A stretch of 64,000 bases of DNA from Muribaculaceae bacterium (GTDB taxonomy: Bacteria; Bacteroidota; Bacteroidia; Bacteroidales; Muribaculaceae): contig JAFYNZ010000028.1 in NCBI GenBank assembly GCA_017547845.1, positions 1-64,000 on the forward strand. The letters are read 5' to 3'. A program made the translations under genes and the position numbers. The notes under the pieces are model-generated. The model worked only from the letters and a program-made list of their open reading frames with translations, ran no database searches and had not been told where the DNA came from. Positions 8,407 to 19,045 of the stretch are shown one piece after another (the stretch's first letter is position 1; every line of letters starts with the position of its first letter).

Positions 8407-10209
8407 ATGCAGGATATAAGGAATATCGCAATCATTGCACACGTCGACCACGGCAAAACGACTCTTGTCGATAAAATGCTTCTTGCTGGTCACTTATTTA
8501 GAGACAATCAGAATACCGGTGAATTAATTCTCGACAATAATGATTTGGAGCGAGAGCGCGGTATCACAATCCTATCCAAAAACGTATCAATCAATTATAA
8601 AGGCACCAAGATTAACATCATTGACACTCCGGGTCACGCCGACTTCGGTGGTGAGGTGGAGCGTGTGCTCAATATGGCCGACGGCTGTCTACTTCTCGTC
8701 GATGCATTCGAGGGCCCTATGCCTCAGACTCGTTTTGTGCTACAAAAAGCCATCGAAATGGGCCTCAAGCCGGTGGTCGTTGTCAACAAGGTAGACAAAC
8801 CAAACTGCCGTCCTGACGAAGTCAATGAGATGGTGTTTGACCTGATGTTCAACCTCAACGCTACCGAAGAGCAGCTTGATTTCCCTACCATCTACGGCTC
8901 TGCAAAGCAAAACTGGATGAGCACCGACTGGAGCAAACCGACTACCGACATCTCTGCCCTGCTCGATGCCATCATCGAATTTATCCCAGCACCGACACAG
9001 CTTGAAGGCGACCCACAGATGCTCATCACATCGCTCGACTTCTCTAATTATGTCGGTCGTATCGCTATCGGTCGCGTTCATCGCGGCACAATCCGCGAGG
9101 GCATGGACATCGCCCTATGCAAGAAGGACGGCTCTATCCAAAAGCAACGCATCAAAGAACTTCACACATTTGAGGGTATGGGACGCAAGAAAGTCGACAG
9201 CGTAAGCAGTGGCGACATCTGCGCTCTCGTCGGCCTCGAAAGTTTCGAAATCGGCGACACAATTTCAACCATCGAAAATCCTGAGCCTCTCCCTCGCATC
9301 GCTATCGACGAGCCTACAATGTCGATGACATTCACCATCAACGACTCACCTTTCTTCGGCAAAGACGGCAAGTATGTCACTTCTCGACACATAGCCGAAC
9401 GCCTCGCCAAAGAACTCGACCGCAACCTTGCACTTCGCGTCAGCAAATCGGAGACCGAAGATGTGTGGACAGTCTATGGTCGTGGTGTGCTTCACTTGTC
9501 GGTACTCATCGAGACCATGCGTCGCGAAGGCTACGAACTACAAGTCGGTCAGCCTCAGGTTATCATCAAAGAGATCGATGGCGTAAAATGCGAGCCTATC
9601 GAAGCCCTCTCTATCAACGTGCCTGAAGAATACTCGTCAAAAGTGGTCGATATGGTGACTCGTCGCAAAGGCGAAATCATGTCGATGGAGACTCAGAACG
9701 ACCGTATTCAAATCGAATTCAGCATACCATCACGCGGCATCATCGGCCTGCGCAACAATGTCCTCACTGCGACAGCCGGCGAGGCAATTATGGCTCACCG
9801 TTTCGCTGAATACCAACCATGGAAAGGCGACATCGAACGACGCACCAACGGCTCACTCATCGCACTTGAAGCCGGCACTGCCTATGCCTATGCCATCGAC
9901 AAACTTCAAGACCGCGGTCGCTTCTTCATCTTCCCTCAAGAAGAAGTGTATGCAGGACAAGTGGTCGGCGAAAACGCTAAGGACAACGACATCGTAGTCA
10001 ATGTCACCAAGTCGAAGAAACTCACCAATATGCGTGCGAGCGGTGCTGATGACAAAGCGCGTATCATCCCTCCTATCGTATTCTCGCTCGAAGAAGCTCT
10101 CGAATACATCAAGGAAGACGAGTACGTAGAGGTCACTCCTAATCACATCCGTCTACGCAAAATCATACTCGACGAAATCGAACGTAAACGCGCCAACCGC
10201 ACATACTAA
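8407..10209 (+). CDS. typA: Translational GTPase TypA/BipA
   Basis: 600 residues, the usual length. G1 is AHVDHGKTTL (about 10-19), G2 RGITI, G3 DTPGHADFGGEVER, G4 NKVDKP. Domains II, III and V follow, and the C-terminal BipA-specific part includes RRKGEIMSM and GIIGLRNNVLTATAGEAI. TypA binds the 70S or 50S particle and aids large-subunit assembly and stress or cold adaptation. It has its own promoter and a shared terminator with the converging transporter gene. Confidence 0.97.
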   Translation: MQDIRNIAIIAHVDHGKTTLVDKMLLAGHLFRDNQNTGELILDNNDLERERGITILSKNVSINYKGTKINIIDTPGHADFGGEVERVLNMADGCLLLVDAFEGPMPQTRFVLQKAIEMGLKPVVVVNKVDKPNCRPDEVNEMVFDLMFNLNATEEQLDFPTIYGSAKQNWMSTDWSKPTTDISALLDAIIEFIPAPTQLEGDPQMLITSLDFSNYVGRIAIGRVHRGTIREGMDIALCKKDGSIQKQRIKELHTFEGMGRKKVDSVSSGDICALVGLESFEIGDTISTIENPEPLPRIAIDEPTMSMTFTINDSPFFGKDGKYVTSRHIAERLAKELDRNLALRVSKSETEDVWTVYGRGVLHLSVLIETMRREGYELQVGQPQVIIKEIDGVKCEPIEALSINVPEEYSSKVVDMVTRRKGEIMSMETQNDRIQIEFSIPSRGIIGLRNNVLTATAGEAIMAHRFAEYQPWKGDIERRTNGSLIALEAGTAYAYAIDKLQDRGRFFIFPQEEVYAGQVVGENAKDNDIVVNVTKSKKLTNMRASGADDKARIIPPIVFSLEEALEYIKEDEYVEVTPNHIRLRKIILDEIERKRANRTY

Positions 10210-10231
10210 CGCCCAACCATCAACAACCATA

Positions 10232-10273
10232 AAGGCTTCCCACCACACGAGTGAGAAGCCTTCTATTTTTTTC
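10232..10273. terminator. Bidirectional terminator between typA and the transporter
   Basis: AAGGCTTC (10232-10239) pairs perfectly with GAAGCCTT (10255-10262). A T-rich run follows on the plus strand (10266-10273). It lies between convergent genes; on the minus strand the run after the stem is weaker. Confidence 0.75.
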
Positions 10274-10294
10274 TTGACAATCAGTCGAAGTCTA

Positions 10295-11671
10295 TTATAT
10301 CAACTGATAGATGAAGATGGAGATGATGAGCAGTGGTGCTACATATCTGACAAGAAATCGCACGACAGGGTAGACACGCTTGGCAATAGTGCCGAAATTG
10401 GTGATCTGATTGCGAAAAAATTCCTCCGGCACAATCCAACCGACATAGATGCAGGTCAGCAACGCAGCCACCGGAAGCATGTAGTAGGTCGTAGTCGAAT
10501 CTAAGAAGTCGAAGATGTTTTTGCCCATGATAGTGAAGTCGCTCAGTACGCCTTGCGACAATGAGCATAGCGGACTAAGCACAAGCAACGGTAGCACTAC
10601 GATAAGCACCGACTTAACGCGCGAAAATCGCATTTTCTCTTGCAAGAATAGGATTGACACCTCGCAAATTGAGACTGTCGAAGTCAGAGCGGCAATAGTC
10701 AACAGCAAGAAAAACAGTGCCGACCAGAGTTGCGTAAGCGGCATCTGCGCAAACACTTGTGGAAGAGTGACAAAGACCAATGCTGTGCTTTGCAATCCCG
10801 ATCCATCATCGGCGAGACCGAAAGATGTCACCGCCGGGAAGACGATAAATCCCATCAGGAATGCCACCAAAAAGTCACAGAAAGAGACCGAGAAAGCAGT
10901 AGTCGTAAGATTGTCCTTCTTCGGGAAATACGAGCTATAGGTCACCAATATGCCCATACCCAACGATAGCGAGAAAAACGCTTGCCCAAGTGCCGAGACA
11001 AACACGCCGGCATTTAGTTTGCTGAAGTCGGGATTGAGGAAGAAGTCAACGCCCGCGGAGGCATTAGGCAACGATAGCGACACACCGCACAACACCAACA
11101 ATATCACAAAAAGCAATGGCATCAACGTGTTGGACATCTTCTCTATACCACCTTTGACACCCTTCAAGAGTATGAAAAGGTTGATAGCCAACACGACTGC
11201 AATCCATATCAGAGGCGAAGCGACCGATTGCACCGAGTCGGCAAATGTCGCGGCAAACACCTCCTTCATCTCCAACGCCGATGTTCCGGCAGTGATGCCG
11301 GCGTAAAGCGACCCGTCCAAAGAACGCCAGAGATATTCGACCGTCCAAGCTGCCACCACCATATAGAAGCAGACTATCATGTAGGAAGCAAGCAGGGAAA
11401 TTGCTCCCACGCCCCACCATGGCTTGCGTGGCGTAAGGCGGCGGAATGCTCCTACTGTGTCGAGTCCCGTGCCACGACCGAGCGAGAACTCGGCAAGCAT
11501 CACAGGGATACCCAGCAGCAAGATACACCCGATGTAGACCACAAGAAATGCCGCGCCCCCGTTTTCGTGCACTTCGTTGGGGAATCGCCACACATTACCT
11601 AACCCTACAGCCGACCCAACGGTCGCTGCAATCAATCCTAATTTACTACCAAATGTCGCTTTATTACTCAT
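10295..11671 (-). CDS. Sodium-dependent transporter, neurotransmitter:sodium symporter (NSS) family
   Basis: 458 residues with about 11-12 membrane segments. The N-terminal GLIAATVGSAVGLGNVWRFP is the unwound TM1 sodium and substrate site of LeuT-fold NSS proteins, followed by NGGAAFLVVYI and GIPVMLAEFSLGRG. LSLGMGILVTYSSY carries TM6-like residues. Known bacterial members carry amino acids with sodium; the substrate here is unknown. The start lies 33 bp after the tamL stop on the same strand with no terminator between, so it may be the last gene of the tamB-tamL unit. Confidence 0.93.
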   Translation of the reverse strand: MSNKATFGSKLGLIAATVGSAVGLGNVWRFPNEVHENGGAAFLVVYIGCILLLGIPVMLAEFSLGRGTGLDTVGAFRRLTPRKPWWGVGAISLLASYMIVCFYMVVAAWTVEYLWRSLDGSLYAGITAGTSALEMKEVFAATFADSVQSVASPLIWIAVVLAINLFILLKGVKGGIEKMSNTLMPLLFVILLVLCGVSLSLPNASAGVDFFLNPDFSKLNAGVFVSALGQAFFSLSLGMGILVTYSSYFPKKDNLTTTAFSVSFCDFLVAFLMGFIVFPAVTSFGLADDGSGLQSTALVFVTLPQVFAQMPLTQLWSALFFLLLTIAALTSTVSICEVSILFLQEKMRFSRVKSVLIVVLPLLVLSPLCSLSQGVLSDFTIMGKNIFDFLDSTTTYYMLPVAALLTCIYVGWIVPEEFFRNQITNFGTIAKRVYPVVRFLVRYVAPLLIISIFIYQLI

Positions 11672-11704
11672 AATTATTTGTTTTACAATGAATTACCAAC
11701 CTCA

Positions 11705-14032
11705 TCAAAACGGATAACCGATGGCAAGATGGAATGCAAATGCGTTTTTAAACGGAATATTGAAATAGTGGCCCGTGCCGGTGTCGTATGGGACATGAAG
11801 GCCGTAGCCAAGGTCGCCACGCACCACAATCATACCCATATCGAAACGAAGTCCGATACCTGTACCTAAAGCCAAGTCCTTGAGGAAGCGTGAGCCGACG
11901 AGTTTACCACCCGGACGCAACGGGTCATCTTTGAGCAACCAGATATTTCCGGCATCGAGGAAGACAGCGCCATGCAGATAACCGAAAAGAGGGAAACGAT
12001 ATTCGGCATTCAGTTCGACCTTGAATGTACCCGTCTGGTCGAAATAACCGTTGGCCTGCGACTGCGGAGCACGATAGCTACCGGGACCGATAGAGCGTAC
12101 GGTGAAGGCTCTGATAGAGTTTGCCCCACCTATATAGAACTGCTCTGCATATGGCACTTCGACTGAATTGCGATAGGCATGAGCAATGCCGAGTGCCGCT
12201 CTGACAACGAGCCAATGCTCAGTCTTGCGGATAAGTCTGCGACTATAGGTGACTTGTCCGTGTCCCTTGATGAATTGCGAGAACGGAGTGCCAAACATAT
12301 GCTTCACTCCTTTAGCACCACAGAGGGTGTAGATACCATCGAATAGATTGCCGGCTTCGGTCAGCGTAGCCGAGAAATTTATCTTATTGATATGCTCACG
12401 TTCGAGGAATTTGTCGAGCGTATAGGTGTAGCTCAACTTTGGTATGTACTGACTTTGGAAACTGAGGGCAATTGCCGGGTTGCTCTGCATGATAGAGTCG
12501 AAAGAGGCAGTCGTCGAGAGGAGTTTGGTATAAGAGAGTTTGAATGGGGTGAAGATGTGACGAGTGTTGCGTGTGGCTCGCCATTCGTAGGAGATACCTG
12601 TCTCAAACTCCACCATTTTGAAGTAATGAGGACGATTGAGAATACTACCACTCAGCACAATGGTCGACCAGTTGAGGTCGCGCTGACTGCGTGGGATAAA
12701 CTTCGGAGCAAGCAGTCGTGGGAACGATAGTGTGCCGGTCACTCCAAACTCGTAGCTATTGAATAGCGATGACTTGTTGCGACCTGTCTGCCACTCATAT
12801 GCAGCATCGAAAGCCACCGATAATTTTTCGGCTCCACCAAATAGGTTGTGATGTGTAATCCCCACATTGAGCCCCGGACCAAGGTAGCTATTGGACTTGG
12901 AGACAACATTTAGCTCCAACATGGTCTCAATCGGTCGGTCGAAACGGCAGGTAATCTGCAAGTCCAGCGTGTCGACATTGAGGGCTGAGTCGCGCGGGAC
13001 AGCCTGAATGTCGATGCTACTGAATATGCCCAGACGAGAGAGTCGCGTCTGAGTGCGGTCCATATCACGCACCGTAAAAAGTCGTCCTTTGCGGAAGGAT
13101 ACACACTCCGGCACAAGGTCGTTATCGAGAGTCGCCGGACGCATTACTATCACCTTAGCCTTTGGATTGTCGATAGTGTCGGGAGTCCCCGGCTCATTAA
13201 TATTGGAACGCAACACACGGACTGTCACATCACCGGCATGATACTGACGCAGAGCCGATGCAGGAGTCGACGATGCATATACGGCTTTGATGGTGATACG
13301 ACCGGGGTGGATAGTGCTATCGGCAAGAAACTCGATATACTCCGGACGGAAGAAATAATAGCCACGGTTGCGCATACGATTGGCAACGTTGACACGCACT
13401 GATAGCAAAGAGTCGGTCACAAATCGCTCGCCTACCTTGAGGTATTCGCTACGGCGCAGAAGCGTATCAATGTAGAGACTTGTAGGGTTGCTTCGGTCGT
13501 TGAAATATATGATGGAATCTATCAGATACGGCTTTCCCACATTGACCTCATAATTGATGCGTGCCTTCTTGGGGTTCTTGGCATTCTGCTTGATTTCGTA
13601 GGTAGCAGTTGAGCCGAAGTAACCGTTGTTGTCGAGGATATCCTCTATCATCTTGGTACGGACATCGGGGCGTACATCGCTCACAAGTACAGGCTGAGCC
13701 ACGAGCTTATCGTAGATCCAGCCACTGAGACCTCGGGCTGAGTCACTCCAATTGTTGTAGACCCACAGACCGATTGGCAACGGCGTACGCACATAAGGCG
13801 ACATAAATGGCATCGGATTGTTGGGGGCAACGTTCACTGCCTCCTTGATATTGGCCACCATTTCGCTGTTAAGTTTCTCGCCATCAGTCGGATTGACATG
13901 AATATAGTCGACACCTGTATAGAGTTGTTCGCCCGGGTCGATGCGTCGCGTTGTCGAACACGCCACCGCCATACACGCCACTATCAACAGCGTCAAAAAT
14001 CGCCATATGTATCTTCTAATTGAGCTCATCAT
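11705..14032 (-). CDS. tamL: TamL: lipoprotein-type TamA/BamA-family outer-membrane protein
   Basis: The start chosen, ATG at 14032, gives 775 residues; an in-frame ATG at 14062 exists but lies deep inside tamB. The protein has a lipoprotein signal (hydrophobic LTLLIVACMAVAC, lipidated Cys then STTRR), POTRA-like repeats (about 30-350), and a C-terminal Omp85 beta-barrel (about 390-775) with GGANSIRAF (the conserved barrel loop), VELNAEYRFPLFG and the final aromatic FHLAIGYPF. A lipidated TamA homologue is the known Bacteroidota variant TamL. It overlaps the tamB stop by 17 bp, so translation is probably coupled. Expected role: with TamB, moves lipids or assembles proteins at the outer membrane. 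Confidence 0.88.
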   Translation of the reverse strand: MMSSIRRYIWRFLTLLIVACMAVACSTTRRIDPGEQLYTGVDYIHVNPTDGEKLNSEMVANIKEAVNVAPNNPMPFMSPYVRTPLPIGLWVYNNWSDSARGLSGWIYDKLVAQPVLVSDVRPDVRTKMIEDILDNNGYFGSTATYEIKQNAKNPKKARINYEVNVGKPYLIDSIIYFNDRSNPTSLYIDTLLRRSEYLKVGERFVTDSLLSVRVNVANRMRNRGYYFFRPEYIEFLADSTIHPGRITIKAVYASSTPASALRQYHAGDVTVRVLRSNINEPGTPDTIDNPKAKVIVMRPATLDNDLVPECVSFRKGRLFTVRDMDRTQTRLSRLGIFSSIDIQAVPRDSALNVDTLDLQITCRFDRPIETMLELNVVSKSNSYLGPGLNVGITHHNLFGGAEKLSVAFDAAYEWQTGRNKSSLFNSYEFGVTGTLSFPRLLAPKFIPRSQRDLNWSTIVLSGSILNRPHYFKMVEFETGISYEWRATRNTRHIFTPFKLSYTKLLSTTASFDSIMQSNPAIALSFQSQYIPKLSYTYTLDKFLEREHINKINFSATLTEAGNLFDGIYTLCGAKGVKHMFGTPFSQFIKGHGQVTYSRRLIRKTEHWLVVRAALGIAHAYRNSVEVPYAEQFYIGGANSIRAFTVRSIGPGSYRAPQSQANGYFDQTGTFKVELNAEYRFPLFGYLHGAVFLDAGNIWLLKDDPLRPGGKLVGSRFLKDLALGTGIGLRFDMGMIVVRGDLGYGLHVPYDTGTGHYFNIPFKNAFAFHLAIGYPF

Positions 14033-17000
14033 AACCATCATTTTCAGGTATTTCATCACCAAGTATCGAGTCCGGAGAAGTCTTCAGTGCCTCATGTTTC
14101 AACTCCTTGAGACGAGAGTCGATGCTATCGTCAGGAGCAGTAGTCGGCTTGTTGCGCTTCACAGGTCGGAATAGGTGATAGAAGTTAGCTATGCGATGTT
14201 TCAACACAAAACCGGCACCCATTTCAGTGATTTCACCCTCAAGGATACTTTCGAAATCGGAGTGACGGAAGAGTTTGAAATACATGTTCAACGTGCTTGT
14301 CTGACGGAGCGTGTACTCAAACGATATGTCGGAGATAAGATTCTGTGCAAAGTTCTCATCGGCCGATGCATCGGTGGTGTAGTTGCCACCTACGACAATC
14401 TTAAACTTATTGTCAAACAACGATTTAGACACCTGATAGGAGTAGCTCATTGACGACGAATTGCGGCCATCGATAGTCTTGTTGTACTGGTCGATACCAA
14501 ACGAGAGGTCGACACCGCGGATATTGCTTGCCGCCCACGAGTTGAGTTTTGATGTCAAGAACGAATAGAGTGCATTTTCACCCAACGATGCCGCAGAGGC
14601 CGCCACATTGCCCGAGTAGGTGTTGGTGATGAGCATATTCATCGCTTGAGTCGAACGTTGGTCATCGCTCATCGTCTTTAGCTGATTCTGCACAGTGGCA
14701 TCGTCATTGGTCGAGACATCGAAGAGAATACCCATGTTGCTCAACGTGTTGGTGACAGCAAGAGTGATGTCAAAATTGACCACACGCGAATTTTGACCAT
14801 CCATATTGACCGTAGCCTTCATCTTATTGACAGCCTTGAGGTTGAGTATAGGATTCATCATCTCGCCGTTCCATAGGATATAGCTATCCGGCTGTATCTC
14901 AAACAATTTTTCGCCCATAATTGGCGGAGTATATCTCACCGTTCCACCGCCGATATTGAGTTGACCATTCAGACGCGTGTCGCCCATGTAGCTCTGACTA
15001 TACACAAGTGAGCCGCTTGGAAGCACCTGCACCCTATCCGAGCCGCTTGCAGAGAGATTGACCGTCGCTTTTGCTCCATTGACGATATCCAACGCAGCAT
15101 TGATACGCATCGCCATAGCAGTCGAAACAGAATCAGCGACAACCTTGGTGGTGTCGGAAAGTTGCACAAATCTGACCACATCTTGTGATGTCTGCTCGCT
15201 AATCATAGCCTGCGCGTCAGGGATAGTGTAGTAGACATCGGTAGCTGGAAGCACCGAAGCCTTAGCATTGATATCCAACTGATTAAGGCGACCTTTAGCA
15301 GTAGCAGACAACGACATGAACAGCTTGCCATAGATATCGCTCTTGGCACGCTTATCGTTGTTGATGACTTGCAATTCGTTAGCACTCAACCTAAGGTCCA
15401 CGCCTATATTGGTAAAGTCTCGAGCATCGACCGTTCCATCGACCACGAGTGGATTGTTGTTGGCTGCTTTGACCTTAAAATGGTCGAAGTGTATGATATT
15501 GTCCTTGACCGGCACATCTACACTGTCCAATCGCAATGAGCTACCCATAATCGGTAGAAAGACCGATGCATCGTGGAAACGTATATCGCCATTGAGCTGC
15601 GGCTTGGTCAACGAGCCATCCATGGTCATTTCGCCATTGACCACACCTCCGAGTTTTGCCACATCTTTGCCCAAGAAAGCATTAGCTAATCGCAGTGGGA
15701 AATCGGTCAATGTCAGTCCCATACGAGTCTTATCCTCGGCTATTGAGTCGTTGAGGTTTGCGATACCATAACCGGTGAGTACCTTCTGCTTGTCTATCAA
15801 TAGCGACACACGCGCTCCGGAGCGACCTTCGCTACCCATGCCTGCCATAAACTCGAAATCAAAGTCACCGATACGCTGACGATCGTAGGTCAAGCCTTCG
15901 ACTCCTATCTCACCCTTGCCGCCGATACCTTTCTGACGGAACACCAGTTTCATGTCTGAACTCAACGAGCCTTTCACCGGCGGAGCAAAAGCATAGAGTT
16001 GGAGGAAGTCCTCTATATGAATATTTGAGAGATTAACTTGCAATGCATTGCCATTCTCTTCGCTGACACTATTCAGACGAATGTGGCTATCGTTGCTCAT
16101 CGCCTCAAGGTTGGCCTCAATGCGATGGTCCTTCATGTGATAGTCTACATGGTTGTCGTCATTTAGCATCCAAGGCATGTAGCCGATGGTAGCATTCAAA
16201 GGTGTAAAGTGAACTGAAACGACAGAGTCACGCAAAGCCGCTGTGGCGCCGAGTCGATAGCCCATTTCTCCGGCGATATTCTTCTGCGTCAACGATACAG
16301 AGGCACGTCCGTCTCCTAAGTAACCCTTTACATCTACTTGAGCAAACTCATCGAGCGTACCCCTCTTGTTGCCCACATGGATGCCATAGTCCAACATACG
16401 ACCGCGATCCTTGACTTGCATCATGACCGTATCGAATGTGATTGAAGCGACACTTATACGCTTGACAGCACCATTCATCGTAATACCCTCTGCCTTGCGT
16501 AGACGCACATCGATTGAGTCCATTGCCACGCCTGCCAATCCGAGCATCTGACCAAAGAGACCCTTACCCTCCGCATTGAGCGAGAGATTAAATTGTGGTA
16601 AATGACGACGCAAATCTTCGACCGACACATGCTTTCTATCGACTTGTCGCATCAGCGTGTCTGAGGCTACCATCACACGATTGACCAAAGTGTCCAAAGC
16701 GTATGGACTGTCAAACGATGCCCGCATATTGGGTGCAACGACATTCATATTGACACTCTGCTCTGCTGAAGCAAAATGAAGCGATAGTCCGTCGGGAAGG
16801 TGTATATAGCGATCGGGCAACGACCATTCGATATCATTGAGGCTCAGATCAATGTCATAAATGCTTCGTGTCGGCTCGGCAGTGCATTGCAGAGAGATAT
16901 TAGCTCCGCCGGCACTCTGAAGGTCCGATAGTCCCAATGCTTGCATATCCACATGATTGAGAGCAATGTCTACATCAGCCGAATAGACTTTGCCGACAAT

Positions 17001-18950
17001 GTTCCCCACGGCTCGCAGGTCGAAATCGGCATATGGGTCGTAGCATATGATATCGGCATCAAATCGACCATCTTCAAGGCTCAGTGAAGCTTCAAGTTCG
17101 CCATAGTGATGCCCCTTAAATTCTGCTTCTGTGACATCGAGATTAATTGATGTCCATGTCTTTTGATTCAGTGGATCGAAACCACTACCCTCTGCCCTAA
17201 GTTCGGCAGAGATAGTGCCAAGTTCCAACGCCGGCATTATGGCACGCATCTGCAGACTGTCGATCGACACTTCTGCACGATACGATTCGCTACCGAGCAT
17301 CAGTGCACCATCGACCACCACATCGCCTCGCTCGGTCAGCAACGCAAGGTCGGCGGCATAATTACCACCGCCAATCTCCACTCTGCCATCAATGCTCAAT
17401 GCCGGTAAATCTACACCATAGGAGTGCACCAGACGGTTGACAAGCGACGTATTATCGAGTCGGCCCTGCATTTCTACAAAGCCCGACGATTTGGCTATAT
17501 CCATTGGGTGGGTCACTTCGCCGTGGGCCATAAGCGAGAGATAGTCACGCATCTGCAAATCTATATTCTTGACATCTATCTGCTGAAGACAGCCTTCGAC
17601 ATCGATGTCAAGTTGCAATGGATTATGGGTAGGGACTCCCTCAACTAATTTCTGCAACATTGGCATCACACAATACAAGTCGCCAAAACCGACACTCGCT
17701 TCAGCCATTAACTCAAACGGTGCATCTTTCTGCATTACCATCACACCGTTCGACATATCAGCGTCGATAGCAATCTGCGAGTTGGCAGTAGTCAGTCTAA
17801 AACCCTCGGCTTTAAAACCATTGTCAGTCAGACTGATTACACCATGAGCATCAGTCACCTCGAGTCCGCAACGCTCTTTGACTGTCAGCCTTCGAAGTGG
17901 CACACGGATATCGCTCCCTTTCATGCTGAAATCTGCCACACCTACCCCTAAATCACTAATCGCAATGTGCGACACATCAAGACCTTGACCGGGTCGATAC
18001 CCATTGACAGCATAGACTCCGTGATAGTCATCGACAGCGATGCTATCGACCTCAATTGTTATAGGAGGTGTCTTGACCACTATAGTATCCACCGGCAACG
18101 GTGCAGGCAATTTATAGTCAGACGGCGGCAAGAGATAGCTAAAGTCTCCGCCACTGGTCGCTATGTATCCGACTTTGATCTGATTGTTGACAAGATCGAC
18201 GACTCCATTACGCATCACAGTCTTATCAATAGCCACTTTCAGTGTGTCAATGGTAGGCAGCATAGTCATAGCAAACTTCACATCTTCCACAGCCACACTT
18301 CCGGCCTTAACAATCCATTTTGCAGCAGTAGTGTCGCTCTCCTCCGGCTTGGCTTTCCAGACATCCATTGCCAGACTGACATCTCCACCCTTCACAATGA
18401 TATCACCGACATCTATACTACTACCTCCAAGGTCTACAATACTCTGACCGCCGACCTTCACATAGTCTACGTTAGCCTTTAGAAGCATTGACGAGTCGGC
18501 AGAAAGCATACGATAACGGCAATCATGTAGTTGCAACTTCTGCGGCACTACTTGCATATCCAGCAACGGAATCAATTTCACATCGACCACAGCCTCTCCG
18601 ACATGCAACATCGTGTCGCCACTCTGCTCCACTACGGTCACTCCGCAAAGCGACACATCAAGAGGAAACTTCAGTCCAAATCTATCTATCGTGATGTCCA
18701 TCCCGGTGGCATCTGAAGCCACCGAGCAAGCGATTTCCTTGAGCAACGACTGCACCGGAGGAATATAAACCACCAACGGCAATAATATCAGAAAGACAAG
18801 CAGTCCGACCACTATCCGCGAAACTCGCTTCAATAGCCCGACACGCTTCTCTTTAGACTGCACGGCAGCATCAGCTCCGACACTTTTTGAGCCGTCGGAG
18901 ACATCGTTCTGCAAGGCTTCGCGCCTTAAATCAGGTTCTTGCTCGTGCAT
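14016..18950 (-). CDS. tamB: TamB-like AsmA-family translocation/assembly protein
   Basis: 1644 residues. A cytoplasmic, charged N-terminus (1-37) is followed by one membrane anchor (about 40-60, IVVGLLVFLILLPLVVYIPP) and then a very long beta-rich periplasmic region typical of bridge-like AsmA proteins. The last 350 residues form the DUF490/TamB C-terminal domain, with GGTVRYTPP, ILNLKAVNKM and VVNFDITLAVTNTLSN, ending near LFRHSDFESILEGEITEMGAGF. Such proteins are thought to carry phospholipid from inner to outer membrane. It is the first gene of the tamB-tamL pair. The tail after the domain (about 40 polar residues) is probably disordered. Confidence 0.9.
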   Translation of the reverse strand: MHEQEPDLRREALQNDVSDGSKSVGADAAVQSKEKRVGLLKRVSRIVVGLLVFLILLPLVVYIPPVQSLLKEIACSVASDATGMDITIDRFGLKFPLDVSLCGVTVVEQSGDTMLHVGEAVVDVKLIPLLDMQVVPQKLQLHDCRYRMLSADSSMLLKANVDYVKVGGQSIVDLGGSSIDVGDIIVKGGDVSLAMDVWKAKPEESDTTAAKWIVKAGSVAVEDVKFAMTMLPTIDTLKVAIDKTVMRNGVVDLVNNQIKVGYIATSGGDFSYLLPPSDYKLPAPLPVDTIVVKTPPITIEVDSIAVDDYHGVYAVNGYRPGQGLDVSHIAISDLGVGVADFSMKGSDIRVPLRRLTVKERCGLEVTDAHGVISLTDNGFKAEGFRLTTANSQIAIDADMSNGVMVMQKDAPFELMAEASVGFGDLYCVMPMLQKLVEGVPTHNPLQLDIDVEGCLQQIDVKNIDLQMRDYLSLMAHGEVTHPMDIAKSSGFVEMQGRLDNTSLVNRLVHSYGVDLPALSIDGRVEIGGGNYAADLALLTERGDVVVDGALMLGSESYRAEVSIDSLQMRAIMPALELGTISAELRAEGSGFDPLNQKTWTSINLDVTEAEFKGHHYGELEASLSLEDGRFDADIICYDPYADFDLRAVGNIVGKVYSADVDIALNHVDMQALGLSDLQSAGGANISLQCTAEPTRSIYDIDLSLNDIEWSLPDRYIHLPDGLSLHFASAEQSVNMNVVAPNMRASFDSPYALDTLVNRVMVASDTLMRQVDRKHVSVEDLRRHLPQFNLSLNAEGKGLFGQMLGLAGVAMDSIDVRLRKAEGITMNGAVKRISVASITFDTVMMQVKDRGRMLDYGIHVGNKRGTLDEFAQVDVKGYLGDGRASVSLTQKNIAGEMGYRLGATAALRDSVVSVHFTPLNATIGYMPWMLNDDNHVDYHMKDHRIEANLEAMSNDSHIRLNSVSEENGNALQVNLSNIHIEDFLQLYAFAPPVKGSLSSDMKLVFRQKGIGGKGEIGVEGLTYDRQRIGDFDFEFMAGMGSEGRSGARVSLLIDKQKVLTGYGIANLNDSIAEDKTRMGLTLTDFPLRLANAFLGKDVAKLGGVVNGEMTMDGSLTKPQLNGDIRFHDASVFLPIMGSSLRLDSVDVPVKDNIIHFDHFKVKAANNNPLVVDGTVDARDFTNIGVDLRLSANELQVINNDKRAKSDIYGKLFMSLSATAKGRLNQLDINAKASVLPATDVYYTIPDAQAMISEQTSQDVVRFVQLSDTTKVVADSVSTAMAMRINAALDIVNGAKATVNLSASGSDRVQVLPSGSLVYSQSYMGDTRLNGQLNIGGGTVRYTPPIMGEKLFEIQPDSYILWNGEMMNPILNLKAVNKMKATVNMDGQNSRVVNFDITLAVTNTLSNMGILFDVSTNDDATVQNQLKTMSDDQRSTQAMNMLITNTYSGNVAASAASLGENALYSFLTSKLNSWAASNIRGVDLSFGIDQYNKTIDGRNSSSMSYSYQVSKSLFDNKFKIVVGGNYTTDASADENFAQNLISDISFEYTLRQTSTLNMYFKLFRHSDFESILEGEITEMGAGFVLKHRIANFYHLFRPVKRNKPTTAPDDSIDSRLKELKHEALKTSPDSILGDEIPENDGYDELN

Positions 18951-19045
18951 GTTGTGGAACGAAGATTATTATTAGAATGTAAATTTACAACAAATTGTTG
19001 ACATTCCCCACACCTTTAACCGAAAATATCAAGCATCTCACACTT

